From Sporosarcina sp. 6E9 (lineage in GTDB: Bacteria; Bacillota; Bacilli; Bacillales_A; Planococcaceae): DNA of 64,000 nt. Location: assembly GCF_017921835.1 (NCBI RefSeq), contig NZ_JAGEMN010000001.1, forward strand, positions 2,306,186 through 2,370,185. The letters run 5' to 3'. The position numbers and the translations under genes were made by a program. Positions 34,937-44,028 of the stretch are shown piece after piece. The number at the start of each line of letters is the position of its first letter. Position 1 is the stretch's first letter. The notes below the pieces were generated by a model. It was not told where the DNA came from, did no database searches, and saw nothing but the letters and a program-made list of their open reading frames with translations.

Positions 34937-35079
34937 AAAAGCGTAGGGCGCCCGCTCAGATGCGACAGGCATAAGATGATCTAACGGCGTGGCGTTCTTT
35001 AGGCCCGGGAAGAATGCAGTTCAATTCTTCCTTGTTAGAACGGCTTATGACCCGAGTATCTGGCGCCCGAAGCTAGACA
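34937..35079. repeat. Structured dispersed repeat or small RNA candidate
   Basis: About 143 bp bounded by GCGTAGGGCGCC and GGCGCCCGAAGC (GGGCGCC pairs with GGCGCCC), then CATAAG pairing with CTTATG, and an inner hairpin GGAAGAAT/ATTCTTCC. This nested layout would fold as a multi-branched RNA or cruciform. Similar units ending in GAAGCTAGACA are, from memory, common between genes in Bacillales. Lies between the tautomerase gene and the ywgA terminator. Confidence 0.5.
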
Positions 35080-35093
35080 TTGCATTGAAAAAA

Positions 35094-35127
35094 GCTGGCA
35101 CCGAGACATTTCATCTTCGGTAGCCAG
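35094..35127 (-). terminator. Terminator after ywgA
   Basis: Minus strand GCTGGCTACCGA, 12-base loop, TCGGTGCCAGC, then TTTTTTC. It follows the ywgA stop by a few bases. Confidence 0.88.
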
Positions 35128-35131
35128 CCTT

Positions 35132-35644
35132 TTAATTTGAAATTAACTCCAGGTCCTTTAAAAACACAAATGCATCTGCTATTTCTTCTTCTGAAAACTT
35201 CAACTTATTCTTCACGACTTGAACTTTTTCAATTTGTTCTTTTTTCTCGAAGTGGTCGAAATATAATAGCGTGGAGACCAGCTCTAGAAATCGTGAACTC
35301 TTCACTTGCATTTTTTGAATGAAATCGGAAAGGCTGTCGGGAACTTTGTCAGCTGTTTCTAAAAACCGCTCTCCCTCGCCGGATACATCATATTGGTATT
35401 GTACATAGGATCCTTTGTCAATGCGTTGTTCGTTGAGAAAACCCATTTCGCATAATTCTTCTACTCGCAAGGTTAATTCCTCCGAATAGGGGCCGTACAT
35501 ATGTAGTTCGAATTTCTCCGAGAAAGGGAAATCCATCTTTTTTGCGATGTAAATCATTTTTTGGAGCTTTTTTCGTCCGGTAACTTCTTCCGCCAATGAA
35601 ATAAATTGCACGATTTTCGCGTGTTCTTGCAACAAGTTGTCCAC
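35132..35644 (-). CDS. ywgA: YwgA family protein
   Basis: 170-residue conserved Bacillales protein. N-terminal winged-helix-like pattern: IVQFISLAEEVTGRKKLQKMIYIAKKM and MYGPYSEELTLRVEELCEMGFL, resembling the fold of SocA/Panacea-type antitoxins but without proof. The C-terminal half is helical and charged. It starts five bases after the HD-domain gene, with which it forms a conserved pair. Function unknown. Confidence 0.85.
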   Translation of the reverse strand: MDNLLQEHAKIVQFISLAEEVTGRKKLQKMIYIAKKMDFPFSEKFELHMYGPYSEELTLRVEELCEMGFLNEQRIDKGSYVQYQYDVSGEGERFLETADKVPDSLSDFIQKMQVKSSRFLELVSTLLYFDHFEKKEQIEKVQVVKNKLKFSEEEIADAFVFLKDLELISN

Positions 35645-35649
35645 CCTTT

Positions 35650-36948
35650 CTAGTTTTTCAACATCTGTAAAATTTTATGATACAACGGATTTTCTGCTTT
35701 GCCCGCTTCTAGCAAATCCTCTGGAAAATAAAGTTTATGATCGGTCCTGCGTTTTCCTGAAATTGCGTCGACGATATCCGATGAACGTGATATTTCACTT
35801 AATTCGCCGTTTGGCATTTTCAAAAATATCGGAAGCCGTTCATTTTCTTCTCCTGGTCGATAAAAGTCATACGGCAAATCTGATGATGAGTCTACCACAA
35901 GATAATACTCTGGATCGATTCCTGCCGCTATAAAAAGTTCTTTGATTTCATGCATTTTTTCGTATTCCACAGCCGGGTTAAATTCAACGTATTGAAAAAG
36001 GCGCCGGTTGAGGAAACGCATACTTAAATCGGCGAGTATCGAATCCGTTTCATTTGTCCACATTTGAAAATAAGTTGTCATTACGCCTTCATCAAGTGCG
36101 ATATAGTCTTCCAATCGTAATGTTTTATCGAAAAACGTTTGAAAGTGAACCGGTTTTTGCTTGAATTCATACCCAGTTTCAAATAAATATTTAGCACGAT
36201 GAAGGATTTTCGTTAAAATCACTTCCGCACTTCTTGAAACGGGATGAAAATAAACTTGCCAATACATTTGGTAGCGGCTCATGATATAGTCCTCCACCGC
36301 ATGCATTCCGCTTGATTTCACGACGGCCTGGTCTTCTGACGGACGCATCACCCGCAATATTCGTTCCATGTCAAAATGACCGTAAGACACGCCTGTGAAA
36401 TAAGCATCCCTTTGTAAATAATCCATACGATCGGCATCGATTTGACTCGAGATTAAACTAACGACAAGTTTGTCGGGATATGTTTTTCCAATGACATCCG
36501 CAATCTTTTTGGGAAAGGACGGTGATACGCGCTTCAATACCGCGTTTACTTCGGTATCCCCGAGTATAATCGCTTGTGTAAACTTTTCGTGATCAAGATC
36601 GAAGACATTTTCAAATGCGTGTGAATATGGACCATGTCCCAAATCATGTAAAAGTGCTGCACAAAGCGTGACGAGCCGTTCTTCATCATCCCATTCCGGT
36701 CGACCGCTAAACCCATCGTCTACGATGCGACGAACGATTTCATAGACACCAAGCGAATGATGAAACCGGCTATGTTCGGCCCCGTGGAAAACAAGATACG
36801 TTGTCCCGAGTTGTTTGATTCTTCGAAGCCGTTGGAATTCACGTGTTCCGATCACATCCCAGATAACTCTATCGCGAACATGAATATAGCGATGAACCGG
36901 ATCCTTAAACACTTTTTCTTCAATTAACTTTTCATTTTTGTAGTCCAT
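35650..36948 (-). CDS. ywfO: HD-domain phosphohydrolase YwfO
   Basis: 432 residues. The metal-binding HD signature is intact: HSRFHHSLGVYEIVRR gives the first His, LLHDLGHGPYSHAFE the HD pair, and SQIDADRMDYLQRDAY the last Asp. FQRLRRIKQLG at the start is characteristic of dGTPase/SAMHD1-like enzymes. In B. subtilis YwfO is a nucleoside-triphosphate pyrophosphohydrolase-type member; here activity is inferred from complete motifs. Co-transcribed with ywgA. Confidence 0.92.
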   Translation of the reverse strand: MDYKNEKLIEEKVFKDPVHRYIHVRDRVIWDVIGTREFQRLRRIKQLGTTYLVFHGAEHSRFHHSLGVYEIVRRIVDDGFSGRPEWDDEERLVTLCAALLHDLGHGPYSHAFENVFDLDHEKFTQAIILGDTEVNAVLKRVSPSFPKKIADVIGKTYPDKLVVSLISSQIDADRMDYLQRDAYFTGVSYGHFDMERILRVMRPSEDQAVVKSSGMHAVEDYIMSRYQMYWQVYFHPVSRSAEVILTKILHRAKYLFETGYEFKQKPVHFQTFFDKTLRLEDYIALDEGVMTTYFQMWTNETDSILADLSMRFLNRRLFQYVEFNPAVEYEKMHEIKELFIAAGIDPEYYLVVDSSSDLPYDFYRPGEENERLPIFLKMPNGELSEISRSSDIVDAISGKRRTDHKLYFPEDLLEAGKAENPLYHKILQMLKN

Positions 36949-37119
36949 TTTTACACCTCCGTGACTCCCTTATTCTATTGTACTCAAAAAAAGATGGCAC
37001 CGAAAGCATGAAACGAAATAAGAAACTTTTAAATGTGAAGGCAATGTGTGAATAAAATAGTGAATGGATGTACACACTATCAATAGAAAGAGACTATGAA
37101 CATGGCAGGAGGCACTACT

Positions 37120-37752
37120 ATGGTGAAAGTTAGGCAGGATGCTTGGATGGAAGATAATGATGTTTTATTGGCAGAGACGGTTCTTCGACACGTTCGTGAA
37201 GGCAGTACTCAATTAAGCGCTTTTGAAGAAGTCGGTGATGCTTTAAATCGTACGGCAGCTGCTTGCGGCTTTAGATGGAATGCAGTCGTTCGGCGCGATT
37301 ATGAAGTAGAACTCGAAGATGCCAAGAAAGAAAGAAAACAAGCGATTCGTATGCTTGGTAAAGATTTTAAGAGACGCGGTCAGCAATTATACACCCCTAC
37401 GCAAGGTAGTAACGAGGATAATAGGGTATCGGTTCCACTATCAGCCTTAACGCTAGATACGGTCATCGCCTACCTTGTACGTCTTCATCATTCGGGTGCG
37501 GGAGATAGCGAATCGTTCCGTTGGCGTCAAACAGCAAAAGCAGCAAATGACACGATCAAACAGCTAGAAAAGGAAATCAACAAGCTTAAAAACGAGAATG
37601 AAACGCTTCGCTCCGATTATGAAGCATTCGTTCAAATTATGAACCGCGCACGCAGACTTGTCACGCTTGACGGTGAAGATGAACGTACCGCGCCTGTTTT
37701 CCAAATGGAACAAAACGGAAATCTAGTATCAAAAGAACCACCAATCAGCTAG
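37120..37752 (+). CDS. RsfA-family prespore transcription factor
   Basis: 210 residues from ATG 37120 (AGGAGG seven bases upstream; a longer in-frame start was rejected). N-terminal Myb-like domain: RQDAWMEDNDVLLAETVLRHV, then AFEEVGDALNRTAAACGFRWN. The middle is basic, and a coiled coil follows (about residues 150-195, IKQLEKEINKLKNENETLRSDY). RsfA of B. subtilis modulates sigma-F genes in the forespore; the homologue at this locus is YwfN. Supports endospore formation. Confidence 0.88.
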   Translation: MVKVRQDAWMEDNDVLLAETVLRHVREGSTQLSAFEEVGDALNRTAAACGFRWNAVVRRDYEVELEDAKKERKQAIRMLGKDFKRRGQQLYTPTQGSNEDNRVSVPLSALTLDTVIAYLVRLHHSGAGDSESFRWRQTAKAANDTIKQLEKEINKLKNENETLRSDYEAFVQIMNRARRLVTLDGEDERTAPVFQMEQNGNLVSKEPPIS

Positions 37753-37770
37753 TGATTGGTGGTTTTTTTG
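37737..37770 (+). terminator. Terminator overlapping the rsfA-like stop codon
   Basis: ACCACCAATCA-GCTAG-TGATTGGTGGT followed by TTTTTTT. The stop codon TAG sits in the loop. Confidence 0.92.
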
Positions 37771-37777
37771 CAAGAAA

Positions 37778-38620
37778 TTACGTTATGAGCATTTTTTTAT
37801 TACGTTCGACGACTCGTTTTAAATAAAACTCGTACATTTCAATTTCATCGTCATGAAAACCGCCTGTTGTAACATTTTCAGAAAGTGAACGCAGTAACAT
37901 CTGAACACGCATATTGACCTCACTAACTGTCAGTTGGAGATTAAGGAGTTCAGAGAGAGATGCCATCACTTCTGGTTTTATAGTTGGGTAAACAAACTTT
38001 GTGTCTTGACCGTTTAACCCGACATCATATAGTTCGCGGATTAACTCCGCGCGTTCAGCACCGCTTCCTTCAATACATAGATACACTTGGACGGCAATTC
38101 CTTGTCGAAGTCTTCGTTGTGAAATTCCCGCGAATTTTAGTCCATCGATACTAAGATCATAGGAGCCCGGACAATAAGAGCCGACAATTTCATAGGCTTG
38201 TATTCGACCTTCCGCTTCTGGAAATAACAGTTTAACGAATTCAAGCATAATTTCATAACCTGTCGAAATATCAATCGAGGTGTTTTGTTCGGAAAGGATC
38301 ATTGAAATATTTAAAACCCCTTCATCCAAGACGACCGCAAGACCACCGGAATTCCGGACAATTGATTGATAACCTGCGTTTTCTAATATTGATGTGGCTT
38401 CCGAAATGTTCGGAAGCCGATGATCTTGAATCCCGAGGACGACTGTATGATCGTGAACCCAAGTTCGAACCGCGGGAATGCTCATCTGTTGTCCAACGAG
38501 ATGGCAAAGCGTATCATCCGCGGCGAATGATTCGAGCGCGGAACGTTTCTTTGCGCTGATTGATTCATCCATAAATCGCCATTCGGGGATGCGTAAAAAA
38601 GATTCGTATGATGACATCAC
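37778..38620 (-). CDS. lipL: Octanoyl-[GcvH]:protein N-octanoyltransferase
   Basis: Moves octanoyl groups from GcvH to E2 subunits in lipoate assembly. 280 residues of the lipoate ligase/LipB fold: RTWVHDHTVVLGIQDHRLPN, the RNSGGLAVVLDEGVLNIS motif (RRxGGG-like), and the catalytic Cys in VGSYCPGSYDLSIDGLKFAGISQRR with the conserved Lys. Adjacent to pta as in B. subtilis (ywfL). It stands 12 bp after pta and shares the strand. Confidence 0.94.
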   Translation of the reverse strand: MMSSYESFLRIPEWRFMDESISAKKRSALESFAADDTLCHLVGQQMSIPAVRTWVHDHTVVLGIQDHRLPNISEATSILENAGYQSIVRNSGGLAVVLDEGVLNISMILSEQNTSIDISTGYEIMLEFVKLLFPEAEGRIQAYEIVGSYCPGSYDLSIDGLKFAGISQRRLRQGIAVQVYLCIEGSGAERAELIRELYDVGLNGQDTKFVYPTIKPEVMASLSELLNLQLTVSEVNMRVQMLLRSLSENVTTGGFHDDEIEMYEFYLKRVVERNKKMLIT

Positions 38621-38632
38621 TTTTGCTCCTGA

Positions 38633-39604
38633 TTAAAGACTTTGGGCTGCGGTTAGCAGGCTTAGTTTGTACACGTCATCTGCGGAACAACCGCGAGATA
38701 AGTCATTGACAGGTGCGTTTAACCCTTGTAATACTGGTCCGATTGCCTCGTATCCACCAAGTCTTTCCGTTAGTTTGTATCCGATGTTACCTGCTTCGAG
38801 TGAAGGGAAAACAAATACGTTTGCATCGCCCTGAATCTGTGAATCGGGTGCTTTTGTGCGCGCGACTTCTGGTACGTATGCCGCGTCAAACTGGAATTCT
38901 CCGTCAATTGCTAGCTCTGGATCGATGTCCTTTGCAATCGCTACTGCATCGGCAACTTTTGTTGTTTCTTCCGTCACAGCTGAACCTTTTGTTGAAAATG
39001 ACAGCATCGCAACACGAGGATTTATCCCAAATGAACGAGCTGTTTTCGCACTAGCCACTGCAATTTCTGCTAGTTCTTGCGAATTCGGCGCAACGGTGAT
39101 TGCGCAATCTGCAAAGACGAGTCTTTCATCGCCTTTCATCATGATGAAAGCCCCACTTGTTCTAGAGATTCCTGGCTTTGTTCGGATGATTTGGAGTGCA
39201 GGGCGAACTGTATCTGCTGTGGAATGCACGGCACCGCTAACAAGTCCATCAGCACGACCTGAATGGACCAGCATCGTTCCGAAATAATTCACTGTTTGAA
39301 GAAGTTCTCTTGCCTGCTCGATTGTGTTTTTGCCTTGTCGGCGTTCGACGAATTGATCAACGAGTTCGTCGAAATACGGCGCTGTAGCAGGGTCAATAAT
39401 TGAGATGTTTTCTATATTGATAGCGGCTGTAGTAGCAACACTTCTTACTTCATCTTCGTTGCCAAGTAAAATCGGCTTCACAAGTCCTTCGCTTTGTAAA
39501 CGTGCTGCTGCTTGTAGGACGCGTACGTCATTTCCCTCTGGCAATACGATTGTTTTTTCGGTTCCTTTTAAACTTTCTTGAATTTCACTGAATAAATCAG
39601 TCAT
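38633..39604 (-). CDS. pta: Phosphate acetyltransferase
   Basis: Converts acetyl-CoA and phosphate to acetyl phosphate and CoA. 323 residues from ATG 39604 (AAAGGTGG upstream), the size of the short, single-domain Bacillus Pta. Motifs: EKTIVLPEGNDVRVLQAA, GRADGLVSGAVHSTADTVRPALQ, and GGYEAIGPVLQGLNAPVNDLSRGCS. No CcpA box was found at its start, unlike B. subtilis pta. Confidence 0.97.
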   Translation of the reverse strand: MTDLFSEIQESLKGTEKTIVLPEGNDVRVLQAAARLQSEGLVKPILLGNEDEVRSVATTAAINIENISIIDPATAPYFDELVDQFVERRQGKNTIEQARELLQTVNYFGTMLVHSGRADGLVSGAVHSTADTVRPALQIIRTKPGISRTSGAFIMMKGDERLVFADCAITVAPNSQELAEIAVASAKTARSFGINPRVAMLSFSTKGSAVTEETTKVADAVAIAKDIDPELAIDGEFQFDAAYVPEVARTKAPDSQIQGDANVFVFPSLEAGNIGYKLTERLGGYEAIGPVLQGLNAPVNDLSRGCSADDVYKLSLLTAAQSL

Positions 39605-39781
39605 GAATAGTCCACCTTTCAAGCTTATCTTACACCTATAGCATACACGAATTGGCTGACGTTATACAGCAACTCACTCATGTCAAATTCATGACAAAGA
39701 CCGCTCGGCAGGTAGTTTTCTATTCAATTGTGCTAAACTGTTTTTAGCAACAAAATTCTTTATGAAGGAGTCTGAATTATT

Positions 39782-40531
39782 TTGAATGAAGCAGCAGTTA
39801 CGCTCGATGGATGGTACGCATTACACGATCTTCGCACGATGGATTGGCCGTCTTGGAAAATACTTTCAAATGAAGAACGTCAAACAGTAATTGATGAGTT
39901 TCATCAATATCTGGATAAACTCCAAAAAGCACATGATGAAAAAACAGGCAGCCATGCTTTCTATACAGTTGTTGGGCAAAAAGCAGATTTCATGCTGATG
40001 ATTTTGCGTCCGACAATGGATGAATTACAAGAACTTGAGGCGGAGTTTAATAAGCTTGCGATTGCGGACTTTACAATCCCGGCATATTCTTATGTTTCAG
40101 TTGTTGAGTTGTCTAATTATCTTGCTGGCGAGTCAGATGAAGATCCGTATCAAAACCCGTATGTTCGCGGCCGTTTGTATCCGGAATTGCCACGCAGCCA
40201 GTATATCTGTTTCTACCCGATGGATAAGAAGCGCGACGGTGATGATAACTGGTACATGCTTGATATGGACACGCGTAAAAAATTGATGTATGACCATGGT
40301 ATGATTGGTCGTAGTTATGCTGGGAAGATTAAACAAATCATTTCAGGGTCTGTCGGTTTCGACGATTATGAGTGGGGTGTTACGTTGTTCTCGGATGACG
40401 TGCTTCAGTTTAAGAAGATTATTTATGAAATGCGTTTTGATGAGGTAAGCGCACGTTATGCTGAATTCGGATCGTTTTTCGTAGGCACGATTTTAGATGG
40501 CGATAAGACTACTGAGTTTTTCAAGATTTAA
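39782..40531 (+). CDS. hemQ: Coproheme decarboxylase HemQ (chlorite dismutase family)
   Basis: Final enzyme of the coproporphyrin-dependent haem pathway of Gram-positives, turning coproheme III into haem b. 249 residues from TTG 39782. [16 protein letters not shown] and [12 protein letters not shown] carry family features; [21 protein letters not shown] holds the active-site Tyr, and the proximal His is in [11 protein letters not shown]. Divergent from pta, ending in a strong terminator. Confidence 0.95.
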   Translation: MNEAAVTLDGWYALHDLRTMDWPSWKILSNEERQTVIDEFHQYLDKLQKAHDEKTGSHAFYTVVGQKADFMLMILRPTMDELQELEAEFNKLAIADFTIPAYSYVSVVELSNYLAGESDEDPYQNPYVRGRLYPELPRSQYICFYPMDKKRDGDDNWYMLDMDTRKKLMYDHGMIGRSYAGKIKQIISGSVGFDDYEWGVTLFSDDVLQFKKIIYEMRFDEVSARYAEFGSFFVGTILDGDKTTEFFKI

Positions 40532-40537
40532 TTATAT

Positions 40538-40577
40538 GAGCGGGTACTTGAATTCATTATTCAAGTACTCGTTTTTT
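40538..40577 (+). terminator. Terminator after hemQ
   Basis: GAG(CG)GGTACTTGAA ... TTCAAGTACTCG stem followed by TTTTTTAT. Confidence 0.9.
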
Positions 40578-40586
40578 ATATGTATC

Positions 40587-40645
40587 GTTGATTTCCGTTG
40601 CGGGGGCCGCTTCCCGCGGGAGTCGACCCCTCCGCTTCAATCAAC
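40587..40645. repeat. Bacillales dispersed palindrome, copy 3 (short)
   Basis: GTTGATTTCCGTTGCGGGGG at one end and CCGCTTCAATCAAC at the other; same family as 3007 and 21792. Shortest of the three copies. Lies just after the hemQ terminator. Confidence 0.7.
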
Positions 40646-40722
40646 TAATTCCACTGGACATAGATATTTTATACACTAAGTTGCTTGAGCAACATTTTTC
40701 GTGCGGGTACAAGGTCCCGACT

Positions 40723-40820
40723 TGCAAGCAAATTCTTTTAAGTGCTAGCAAATGGCATACTAGTGCAAGCAAAACACTGTGAACTGCAAGGAAAACCCGT
40801 CACACTGCAAGCAAATCCCC
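40723..40820. repeat. 21-bp half-variable tandem array, locus 2
   Basis: TGCAAGCAAA-type units begin at 40723, 40743, 40764, 40785 and 40806 (one 20-bp and three 21-bp steps), with unrelated 10-11 bp between. The 10-mer is the reverse complement of the one at 4343-4445; a few units have one base change (TGCTAGCAAA, TGCAAGGAAA). It lies between convergent hemQ and the DUF2268 gene. Confidence 0.82.
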
Positions 40821-40838
40821 CCTGATGGTTTTCACAAG

Positions 40839-41699
40839 TTATTTAGCGCGTAACCACGCCGAAATATCTTCCTTTAAGTCATTCCCAACCCAAAACGTCA
40901 GTGCTTTTTCCTCCCCTATCCGGTCGACGAGGTGTTCTACATAATCGGTTCCTAGTAAATAACCAAGGCGGTTGTGGTCGAAATAGCTACCGCCGGACAG
41001 TCGAAACCACTCTTTTTCTTTGGCCATGTCCCAACCACCGGAAACATCTTCTAAAAAACGTCTTTTTACTTCAATTTTATTCTTTTCGTAACATTCCACC
41101 CACGAATCCCCTTCCGCGTCGTATGTAAAGTACACGGATGCGTTGAGATTTGGAACAGTCTTCTTAGATAAATACGTCGCAACGCCTTCTGTGTATAGTG
41201 TTGTAAGTCCGTTCAACCAATCGACTGTTGTCCAGTTCATGTCTTGGTTTGATGCGAATGAAAAATGGGCGACGTGACCGATTTCGTGCGCGACAATTAC
41301 TTTTAGGTGTTCGATGTCGGCAGATAATTTCTCGACTGCGAAGTAGATTTCTCGTTTATTATCTTGTGTGACGAATGCGTTCGAACCGAATGTGCCGACA
41401 ATCAGTTTGTAGGAAAGTGCTAGGTTTAGGTCTATGTTGAAGGTTTTATTGAACAAAGCTTCTATTTTTTTAATCATACTTGGCAGCTGTTCTGATATTC
41501 TACGGATGGCGTCCATTTGGGTCGGATATTTACTAATTGCCAGTTGTAGACGTTCTTCCGTTTTTGGACAGTGATTCGGAAAGTATTGATCAAATATACT
41601 TGGGTGCTTGTTTATATACATTTCTAAATCAGTCATTCTAATATCTTGGTTTGTATCATATACTTCTAAAAAGTCTGGAATGATGTTTTCTATGCGCAT
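40839..41699 (-). CDS. DUF2268 zinc-metalloprotease-like protein
   Basis: 286 residues. The HEIGHVAHFS motif near residue 140 is a gluzincin-type zinc site (HExxH), and EGVATYLSKK about 50 residues later supplies the third ligand candidate Glu. This matches DUF2268, predicted Zn-dependent proteases in Bacillales. No signal peptide is evident, so it is probably cytoplasmic. Substrate unknown. Single-gene unit between a repeat array and cwlJ. Confidence 0.8.
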   Translation of the reverse strand: MRIENIIPDFLEVYDTNQDIRMTDLEMYINKHPSIFDQYFPNHCPKTEERLQLAISKYPTQMDAIRRISEQLPSMIKKIEALFNKTFNIDLNLALSYKLIVGTFGSNAFVTQDNKREIYFAVEKLSADIEHLKVIVAHEIGHVAHFSFASNQDMNWTTVDWLNGLTTLYTEGVATYLSKKTVPNLNASVYFTYDAEGDSWVECYEKNKIEVKRRFLEDVSGGWDMAKEKEWFRLSGGSYFDHNRLGYLLGTDYVEHLVDRIGEEKALTFWVGNDLKEDISAWLRAK

Positions 41700-41798
41700 T
41701 AGAAATCCCCCTTTCCCTGTAGTTTACCATAGGGGTTCATGCTTTTCTGTCATCTTTAAAGCAATCTTTGCATATCGTTTACGTGAGGAGGTTTTTCT

Positions 41799-42218
41799 TT
41801 GGCAGTGATTGCGTACAATGAGGCAGAGGTTGAACTACTTGCCCGGCTTATGCGTGCCGAAGCGGAAGGAGATGGTATGGAGGGCATGCTAATGGTTGGG
41901 AATGTTGGTGTCAACCGTGTGCTTGGTGATTGCCTAGACTTTAACGACATTCGCACCCTGGAACAAATGGTATTTCAGCGCCCCGGCGGCTTTGAAGCAA
42001 CAACAAAGGGTTACTTCTACCAACGTGCGCGTCCGGAAGATATCGCGCTTGCCAGACGAGTTATCGCAGGCGAACGTTTTCATCCTGCTAGCCGGTCGTT
42101 ATGGTTTTTCATGCCTACAGGTTCTTGTCCAGCCCAGTGGTATGGTCAGTGGAATACAGGCCGTTACAAGTCGCACTGCTTTTACTCTCCACTAGTAAGT
42201 GATTGTCCAACCGTTTAA
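41799..42218 (+). CDS. cwlJ: Spore cortex-lytic enzyme CwlJ
   Basis: Hydrolase_2-family cortex hydrolase used in germination, 139 residues from TTG 41799 (GAGGAGG seven bases upstream). ELLARLMRAEAEGDGMEGMLMVGNVGVNRV contains the catalytic Glu, and FFMPTGSCPAQWYGQWNTGRYKSHCFYSP is the conserved C-terminal half. Followed 53 bp later by gerQ, its partner, as in B. subtilis. A sigma-E-like box (CATATCGT at 41771) lies just upstream, weak evidence for mother-cell expression. Confidence 0.95.
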   Translation: MAVIAYNEAEVELLARLMRAEAEGDGMEGMLMVGNVGVNRVLGDCLDFNDIRTLEQMVFQRPGGFEATTKGYFYQRARPEDIALARRVIAGERFHPASRSLWFFMPTGSCPAQWYGQWNTGRYKSHCFYSPLVSDCPTV

Positions 42219-42271
42219 CGATGTCAACGAGGCTTTCACCTGTTTTATTCATACAATGAAAGGATGAATGA

Positions 42272-42679
42272 ATGGTCCAATATTATTGGAACCCCAATTT
42301 TCAACAACCGAATATGCAAAACCCGAACATGCAGCAGATGCAACCAATGCAACAACAAATGGTTCCGCCCCCGGTGACGATACCAAGCGGCAGGCCGACG
42401 AATCTTCCTATGGGAGAACAATCGTACATTGAGAATATTTTACGGTTAAATATCGGTAACCCCGGGGTGTTCCACTTTTCCTTTGCACATACAATCGGAG
42501 AGGAATTGAACGTGAGGAATATTGCTGGGTCCGTGGAAGCGGCGGGTCGAGATCACGTCATTATCAATGAAGCTGCGACAGGTCACCAATTCCTTTTCCC
42601 AATGATTTACTTTGATTATGCAGAGTTTGAAGGCCAAGTAGAATATTTCCCTCAAACGATGCAATCTCGTCAAGTATGA
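42272..42679 (+). CDS. gerQ: Spore coat protein GerQ
   Basis: Coat protein needed to retain CwlJ in the spore and cross-linked by transglutaminase. 135 residues: a Gln/Met/Asn-rich head (QQPNMQNPNMQQMQPMQQQM) and a conserved tail (SYIENILRLNIGNPGVFHFSF, AGRDHVIINEAATGHQFLFPMIYFDYAEFEG). The repeats in the head fit an extended cross-linkable arm. Ends in a strong bidirectional terminator. Confidence 0.95.
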   Translation: MVQYYWNPNFQQPNMQNPNMQQMQPMQQQMVPPPVTIPSGRPTNLPMGEQSYIENILRLNIGNPGVFHFSFAHTIGEELNVRNIAGSVEAAGRDHVIINEAATGHQFLFPMIYFDYAEFEGQVEYFPQTMQSRQV

Positions 42680-42682
42680 AAA

Positions 42683-42722
42683 AACTTCCGCTTGCCAGTT
42701 AATGGCTAGCGGAAGTTTTTTA
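42683..42722. terminator. Bidirectional terminator between gerQ and the DUF423 gene
   Basis: AAAAAACTTCCGCT, 15-base loop, AGCGGAAGTTTTTT; T-runs on both strands serve the convergent genes. Confidence 0.93.
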
Positions 42723-43100
42723 ATTTGATATTTTTAATGCTGCGATGATGAGCATAATCCATCCAATAATGAATGCGACGCCGCCAATTGGTGTGATAGC
42801 ACCGAGAATTCCAATACCCGACAGGCTCAATATATATAAGCTACCTGAGAAAATAATAATTCCCGCAAGGAGTAGCAAACCCGCCCATGTTAGTTGAGGA
42901 ACCGGACCGATTAATGATGAACTCATCAAAATCCCGATGGCTATTAAGCCGATTGCGTGAAACATTTGATATTGCACCGCAGTTTCCCAAATAGCTAAAT
43001 AATGTTCGGATAGTTTCTCTTTTAAAGCATGCGCACCGAATGCGCCGAGCATGACTGCGATTGCCGCGTTCACCGCGCCGGCTATAATGAAAAATGGCAT
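42720..43100 (-). CDS. ywdK: DUF423 membrane protein YwdK
   Basis: 126 residues from ATG 43100; four hydrophobic helices. The family hallmarks are at the start: AGAVNAAIAVMLGAFGAHALKEKLSE, and YQMFHAIGLIAIGI follows. Conserved small membrane protein of unknown role. An in-frame GTG 12 bases upstream is the alternative start. Part of the ywd cluster with ywdI and ung. Confidence 0.9.
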   Translation of the reverse strand: MPFFIIAGAVNAAIAVMLGAFGAHALKEKLSEHYLAIWETAVQYQMFHAIGLIAIGILMSSSLIGPVPQLTWAGLLLLAGIIIFSGSLYILSLSGIGILGAITPIGGVAFIIGWIMLIIAALKISN

Positions 43101-43124
43101 ATCTATTCCCACTTTCTATCTAAG

Positions 43125-43385
43125 TTAAAAATCGAATATCGAGCCGCCGTTCGCTCCTTCTTCAATCATCGGCTGAGCATCAAGTGATTGGATGGGTTGC
43201 ACTGTTTGTGGTGTATGCATTTTGGGAATTACATAGTCGTCATTTCTAGGTTTTCCCCCAAGCGCAACTTCGCAAAGTGACCTAATTGCTGCAAGGGCTT
43301 CCCTCATTTCACGTTCATCTTCAGTTTTCTTGGCGGCTGAAAGTTGCCGCTCCATTTCAAGAAAAATTTGGTTGTAGGAAATCAT
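43125..43385 (-). CDS. ywdI: YwdI family protein
   Basis: 86 residues, conserved in Bacillales next to ung. A helical N-terminus (ISYNQIFLEMERQLSAAKKT, EMREALAAIRSLCEVALGG) is followed by a proline/glutamine-rich tail ending NGGSIFDF. No function known. 66 bp separate it from the stop of the ung 3-prime fragment, so in the uninterrupted chromosome it follows ung directly. Confidence 0.85.
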   Translation of the reverse strand: MISYNQIFLEMERQLSAAKKTEDEREMREALAAIRSLCEVALGGKPRNDDYVIPKMHTPQTVQPIQSLDAQPMIEEGANGGSIFDF

Positions 43386-43451
43386 TTATTATCATCCCTT
43401 TGTCTGTCGTCAATATCTTGTTACTTTACCTTATCACGCGGTCTATGCGAT

Positions 43452-43943
43452 TTAAAGAATGTCGCTTGTTCGACACCAATCAATCGGCTCTTCATGCCAA
43501 GACTTTAATATGGTATTTGCTTTTGAATAGGGTTTGCTGCCTAGAAAGCCACGACTTGCGCTTAATGGGCTTGGATGAAAGGATTCGATAATGGCATGTT
43601 TCGAAACATCAATTAGTTTTTTCTTTTCCTGCGCAGGTCTTCCCCAAAGGATGAACACAATAGGTTCTTCTCTTTCCGATAACTTCCGGATGACTTCATC
43701 GGTAAACACTTCCCACCCTTTCTTTCTGTGCGAATGCGCTTCCCCTTCTCTGACTGTTAAGACGGTATTGAGCATAAGAACACCCTGTTTAGCCCAGCCA
43801 GTAAGCGTGCCAATTTGCGGAATGGGACACCCTATATCTTCTGCGAGTTCTTTATACATATTTCGTAAACTAGGCGGTATTTTCACTTCTGGTTTTACGG
43901 AAAAGCTTAGGCCGTGCGCTTGTCCAGGTCCGTGGTAAGGATC
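43452..43943 (-). pseudogene. ung: Uracil-DNA glycosylase ung, 3-prime fragment (split by mobile element)
   Basis: The last 163 residues of family-1 Ung, beginning at the catalytic Asp of [16 protein letters not shown]. Downstream motifs are complete: [18 protein letters not shown] and the [11 protein letters not shown] loop with the catalytic His. The first 65 codons lie 13.4 kb away (57306-57500). A GTG at 43970 inside the element end could start a 172-residue protein (leader LFNVHISS), but it would lack the GQ half of the active-site motif and the N-terminal fold. Most likely non-functional while the element is inserted. Confidence 0.95.
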
Positions 43944-44028
43944 AGAGCTTATATGAACATTAAATAGCACACACGATTATAGAACCCTTGTCCTACATGG
44001 ACGTTGTATGATTGATACCCACGATATG

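Noticed and set aside
43452..43970. Functional shortened Ung from GTG 43970
   Set aside because: It would lack the N-terminal 65 residues and the GQ half of the active-site loop; no ribosome site was seen before the GTG.
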